Made by a program: the position numbers and the translations under genes | Shown here: positions 24,370 to 27,260 of the stretch, one piece after another | How positions within the stretch are numbered: the stretch's first letter is position 1 | How the letters are laid out: each line of letters begins with the position of its first letter | Assembly: GCA_964511215.1 (NCBI GenBank) | Contig: CAZEER010000027.1 | Span: 1 to 27,260, forward strand | Source: CAZEER01 sp964511215 | GTDB lineage: Bacteria; Fidelibacterota; Marinisomatia; Marinisomatales; UBA1611 | Direction of reading: 5' to 3' | DNA: 27,260 bases | Notes under the pieces: model-generated | Seen by the model: only the letters and a program-made list of their open reading frames with translations | The model's database searches: none | Told to the model about the DNA's origin: nothing

Positions 24370-25707
24370 ATGTTAATCCAAAGTATTTCTGGTGTCCGAG
24401 GTCTGGTAGAATCTCATTTAACTCCTAAAATCGCAATCAAATACGCCAAGGCCCTTCATAAATATCTTCCTAATGGTGTGATCATAACTGGTAGAGATAG
24501 TAGACCATCTGGAGAATTGATCTTACAGGCAATGACTGATCAATTAATAGTTTTGGGCAGATCCGTAGTTAGCTGTGGTATTGTTCCAACTCCAACAGTT
24601 CAATTTATGGTTAATAATACAGAAGCCGTAGGCGGATTTATTGTAACTGCAAGCCATAATCCTATAGAGTGGAATGGAATAAAATTTTTGAGGGGGGATA
24701 GCACCTTCTTTCATCCTGAACAGTGTAAAGATTTATTTAAAATTGTGGATAGTAACTCAGACCTACAAGAGGCTGATGAACATGGGCTTTTCTGGCAAGA
24801 GCAAAATGCTATCCAAAAGCATATCATATCTTGTGTTAGTCTTAGTTGTATTGATTTAAATAGAATTCGAAAAAGAAAATTTAAAGTGGTAATTGATGCT
24901 GTAAATGGTGCTGGATCAAAAGCTCTTCCAGCAATGTTAGAATCATTAGGTTGTGAAGTCCTAGAATTAAATTGTGAACCAAATGGTCAATTTACAAGAG
25001 GAACGGAACCCCTGCCTGAGCATCTTGATGAACTTTCTAATATGGTAAAAGATAATCATGCCGATGTCGGGTTTGCAGTTGACCCAGATGCAGATAGACT
25101 CGCGGTAATTAGTGAAAAAGGAGACCCCTTAGGAGAGGAGTATACTATTGTATTGGTTGCAGACGGATATATAAAACAAACGGGTCAAGTGGAACAATTT
25201 GTTGTTAATCTATCTACTTCATTAGCATTAGAAAAACTGGCTGAAATTAAGAATTGTTCTGTAACTAGATCACCTGTTGGTGAAATTAATGTAGTGAATA
25301 AAATGATTGAAATAGGTTCCAAACTTGGTGGAGAAGGCAATGGCGGTGTAATTCTAAAAGAGAGTCATTTAGGTAGAGACTCACTTGTTGGAGTAACAAT
25401 GGTTTTAAATAGAATGTCCCAATCAAATGAATCACTAAGTAGTATTCATAAATCTTTGCCGCAATTTGATATGGTAAAAGATAAAGTAAGTATCGAAGGC
25501 ATTGACTCAGACGGGTTTATTGAAAGAGTGGGGCAGCTTTTTGATGATGCAGAAAAAAATACCATAGATGGAATAAAATTTACTTGGAATGATCGATGGG
25601 TTCATCTTCGCAAATCTAATACTGAACCAATAATGAGGATTTATGCAGAAGCTACAGATAGAATTCAAGCTTTAGAATTAGTGTCAAAGATAAAAAATCT
25701 TGTCTAA
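24370..25707 (+). CDS. glmM: Phosphoglucosamine mutase/phosphohexomutase
   Basis: A 445-residue alpha-D-phosphohexomutase. The four family loops are present: the phosphoserine loop TASHNP with S95 (93-98), the metal loop DPDADR (238-243), the sugar-specificity loop GEGNGGVI (321-328), and the C-terminal phosphate loop RKSNTEPIMRIYAEA. Classical bacterial GlmM has SGEQSGH in the third loop, so substrate assignment is less certain; the GEGNGG form is found in archaeal-type and some FCB phosphoglucosamine mutases. The likely reaction is glucosamine-6-phosphate to glucosamine-1-phosphate, feeding UDP-GlcNAc and peptidoglycan. An AGGA five bases before the ATG is a weak SD. deoC begins on the next base after the stop. 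Confidence 0.82.
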   Translation: MLIQSISGVRGLVESHLTPKIAIKYAKALHKYLPNGVIITGRDSRPSGELILQAMTDQLIVLGRSVVSCGIVPTPTVQFMVNNTEAVGGFIVTASHNPIEWNGIKFLRGDSTFFHPEQCKDLFKIVDSNSDLQEADEHGLFWQEQNAIQKHIISCVSLSCIDLNRIRKRKFKVVIDAVNGAGSKALPAMLESLGCEVLELNCEPNGQFTRGTEPLPEHLDELSNMVKDNHADVGFAVDPDADRLAVISEKGDPLGEEYTIVLVADGYIKQTGQVEQFVVNLSTSLALEKLAEIKNCSVTRSPVGEINVVNKMIEIGSKLGGEGNGGVILKESHLGRDSLVGVTMVLNRMSQSNESLSSIHKSLPQFDMVKDKVSIEGIDSDGFIERVGQLFDDAEKNTIDGIKFTWNDRWVHLRKSNTEPIMRIYAEATDRIQALELVSKIKNLV

Positions 25708-26349
25708 ATGAAAGATATTGCAAACCTTATTGATCATACCAATCTTTATCCACAAGCATCTCAAGCTGATATTATTAAACTATGTGAAGAAGCAGTTAAA
25801 TATAAATTTTTATCCGTATGTATTAATCCCGTATATGTTCCACTTGCAGTATCAATTTTAAAAAATAAAAGTCCAAGAGTGTGCACAGTGATTGGTTTTC
25901 CCTTGGGAGCTATATCTGGAGAAATGAAATTTGCTGAAGCAAGGTTTTTAATACATCAAGGTGCAGATGAACTGGATATGGTTTTAAATATTGGAGCTCT
26001 AAAAGAAAATAAAATTGAAATTATTAAGAATGAAATAGAAAAAGTTGTAAACGCAGCAGATGGTAATTGTGTAAAAGTAATTATAGAGACATATTTATTA
26101 GATAAAGAAGAAAAAATTTTAGCTTGCAATTTGGTTCAAGATTGCGGTGCAAATTTTGTTAAAACTTCAACTGGGTTTTCTAGGGGTGGAGCTACTTTTG
26201 AAGATGTAAAACTCATAAAAAAAACTGTGGGTGATCATTTGGGTATTAAAGCTAGTGGGGGAATAAAAACTAAAGAAGCAGTTCTTTCATTTATTGATGC
26301 AGGTGCTAATCGTATTGGAACTAGTCGTGGAGTTGAGATTATATCATGA
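25708..26349 (+). CDS. deoC: Deoxyribose-phosphate aldolase
   Basis: A 213-residue class I aldolase that splits 2-deoxyribose-5-phosphate into glyceraldehyde-3-phosphate and acetaldehyde in deoxynucleoside catabolism. The Schiff-base lysine is K152 in KTSTGF, the second active-site lysine is K181 in IKASGGI, and the catalytic Asp is D90 in ELDMVLNIGAL. LIDHTNLYP at the N-terminus is also diagnostic. The length is that of the short bacterial DeoC form. It directly abuts glmM and overlaps the next gene by ATGA, with no SD at its start. Confidence 0.96.
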   Translation: MKDIANLIDHTNLYPQASQADIIKLCEEAVKYKFLSVCINPVYVPLAVSILKNKSPRVCTVIGFPLGAISGEMKFAEARFLIHQGADELDMVLNIGALKENKIEIIKNEIEKVVNAADGNCVKVIIETYLLDKEEKILACNLVQDCGANFVKTSTGFSRGGATFEDVKLIKKTVGDHLGIKASGGIKTKEAVLSFIDAGANRIGTSRGVEIIS

Positions 26350-27260
26350 GTGACCCAATGGTTTTGAAAAGAGGATCTGAAGTAGAATTAGAGATTAAAT
26401 CACTAGCATATGGCGGAATGGGTGTAGCAAAGACTGATAATTTTGTAGTATTTGTAAAAAATGCAATTCCAGGACAAAAAGTATTTGCTCGTGTATATAA
26501 AAAGAGAAAGGGATATGCTGAAGCGAGCGTAAAGGAGATCCTTAAGGAATCTGAGTATGCTGAAAAAGTTCACTGTAATCATTATTATATATGCAGTAAA
26601 CTTCAAAGTTTATCGTACGATCAACAGATAATTGAAAAATCAAATCAGGTAGAAGACACCTTTCGAAGGTTAGGAGGATTTTCAAAATTCTCTTTAGATG
26701 AAAAGATAGTGGCCAAGCATATTTTTAATTATCGTAATAAAATGGAATTTACTTTTTCACCACATCGATGGGTACTTGAGAATGAACCAGATGGTGTGGA
26801 TCGTTCTTTTGCGTTGGGCTTACATATGACTGGGAGGTATGACAAAATACTTGATATTCATAACTGTCATATACAGCCGGAGATTGGTGATCGTATACTA
26901 TCAGTAGCTAGAGATGTTTGTCTAAAAAATCCTCAGCTCAGACCATATGATCCAAAAACGCATATTGGATTTTTACGTTTTTTGATGATTCGTTTTGGTT
27001 TTAATACTAATGATCTTATGGTCAATATAGTTACATCATATAATGACATGAATAAATTATCCCCACTTAGTGATACGCTATTAGAACAAGTACCAGAGAT
27101 TACTTCCATGGTTAATAATGTTAACACACGAAAGGCAGATGTTGCTTTTGGGGAATATGAGACGTTATTATATGGGAACCCCTATATTCATGAAAGATTA
27201 GAAAACTTAACCTTTGAAATATCTGCTAATTCTTTTTTTCAGACAAATACAATACAGGGG
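26346..27260 (+). CDS. RlmD/RumA-type rRNA (uracil-C5)-methyltransferase, 3' truncated by window end
   Basis: The frame opens at ATG 26346, overlapping deoC by four bases, and runs without a stop through the window end (305 codons seen). An N-terminal TRAM domain (about 8-65, with SLAYGGMGVAKTDNFVVFV) is followed by the family's central beta domain with NYRNKMEFTFSP, and the FFQTN motif near the end starts the methyltransferase domain. The catalytic Cys lies beyond the window. Relatives use SAM to make m5U in 23S rRNA or tRNA. The usual iron-sulphur motif C-x5-C-x2-C is altered: C77 and C83 are present, but the third Cys is missing and two residues appear deleted (YICSKLQSLSYD); C174 is the likely fourth ligand. 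Confidence 0.88.
   Translation, partial: MSDPMVLKRGSEVELEIKSLAYGGMGVAKTDNFVVFVKNAIPGQKVFARVYKKRKGYAEASVKEILKESEYAEKVHCNHYYICSKLQSLSYDQQIIEKSNQVEDTFRRLGGFSKFSLDEKIVAKHIFNYRNKMEFTFSPHRWVLENEPDGVDRSFALGLHMTGRYDKILDIHNCHIQPEIGDRILSVARDVCLKNPQLRPYDPKTHIGFLRFLMIRFGFNTNDLMVNIVTSYNDMNKLSPLSDTLLEQVPEITSMVNNVNTRKADVAFGEYETLLYGNPYIHERLENLTFEISANSFFQTNTIQG

Overview
The window looks like a chromosomal stretch from an AT-rich, Gram-negative bacterium of the FCB superphylum. My best guess is Candidatus Marinimicrobia (SAR406/Neomarinimicrobiota) or a close relative, inferred from gene content and not proven. Clues are a DUF4159/DUF4175 envelope pair, a secreted protein usually mislabelled 'asparagine synthetase B', an EnvC-like protein with a degenerate LytM site, a YbeY with Asp as its third metal ligand, and almost no Shine-Dalgarno (SD) sequences except one very strong one at rpsU. 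I see no tRNA, rRNA, CRISPR array, insertion sequence or phage gene. There is no gene-free stretch longer than about 120 bases.

Layout. (1) 1-3675, plus strand: end of an acyl-CoA dehydrogenase, then pgpH (c-di-AMP phosphodiesterase), ybeY and mazG; the first three are joined by 1-4 base overlaps. (2) 12128-3678, minus strand: a tightly packed set made of DUF4159 protein, DUF4175 membrane/coiled-coil protein, TPR protein, secreted GATase1-like protein, YjbQ and pirin. (3) 12245-17973, plus strand: a composite outer-membrane/TPR/BamE-like protein, an EnvC-like LytM protein, holB and metG. (4) 22323-17981, minus strand: a secreted PNGase F-type glycoamidase, a membrane di-iron hydroxylase and a secreted ADP-ribosylglycohydrolase-fold lipoprotein. 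(5) 22385-27260, plus strand: tatD and rsmA, a free-standing rpsU with its own promoter and terminator, then glmM-like, deoC and a truncated RlmD/RumA-like rRNA methyltransferase.

How they fit together. The plus-strand blocks are mostly housekeeping: nucleotide sanitation, rRNA maturation and modification, translation, clamp loading and amino-sugar synthesis. The two minus-strand blocks and the 628-codon frame at 12227 hold the less understood envelope and secreted functions.

Most worth a second look: the DUF4159-DUF4175-TPR-GATase-like cassette, the composite outer-membrane protein, the PNGase F/ADP-ribosylglycohydrolase-fold block, and rpsU, whose lone strong SD lies inside an inverted repeat that pairs with its start codon. 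The last resembles the bS21/anti-SD control described in Bacteroidia. I cannot identify a wholly new defence or mobile system here.
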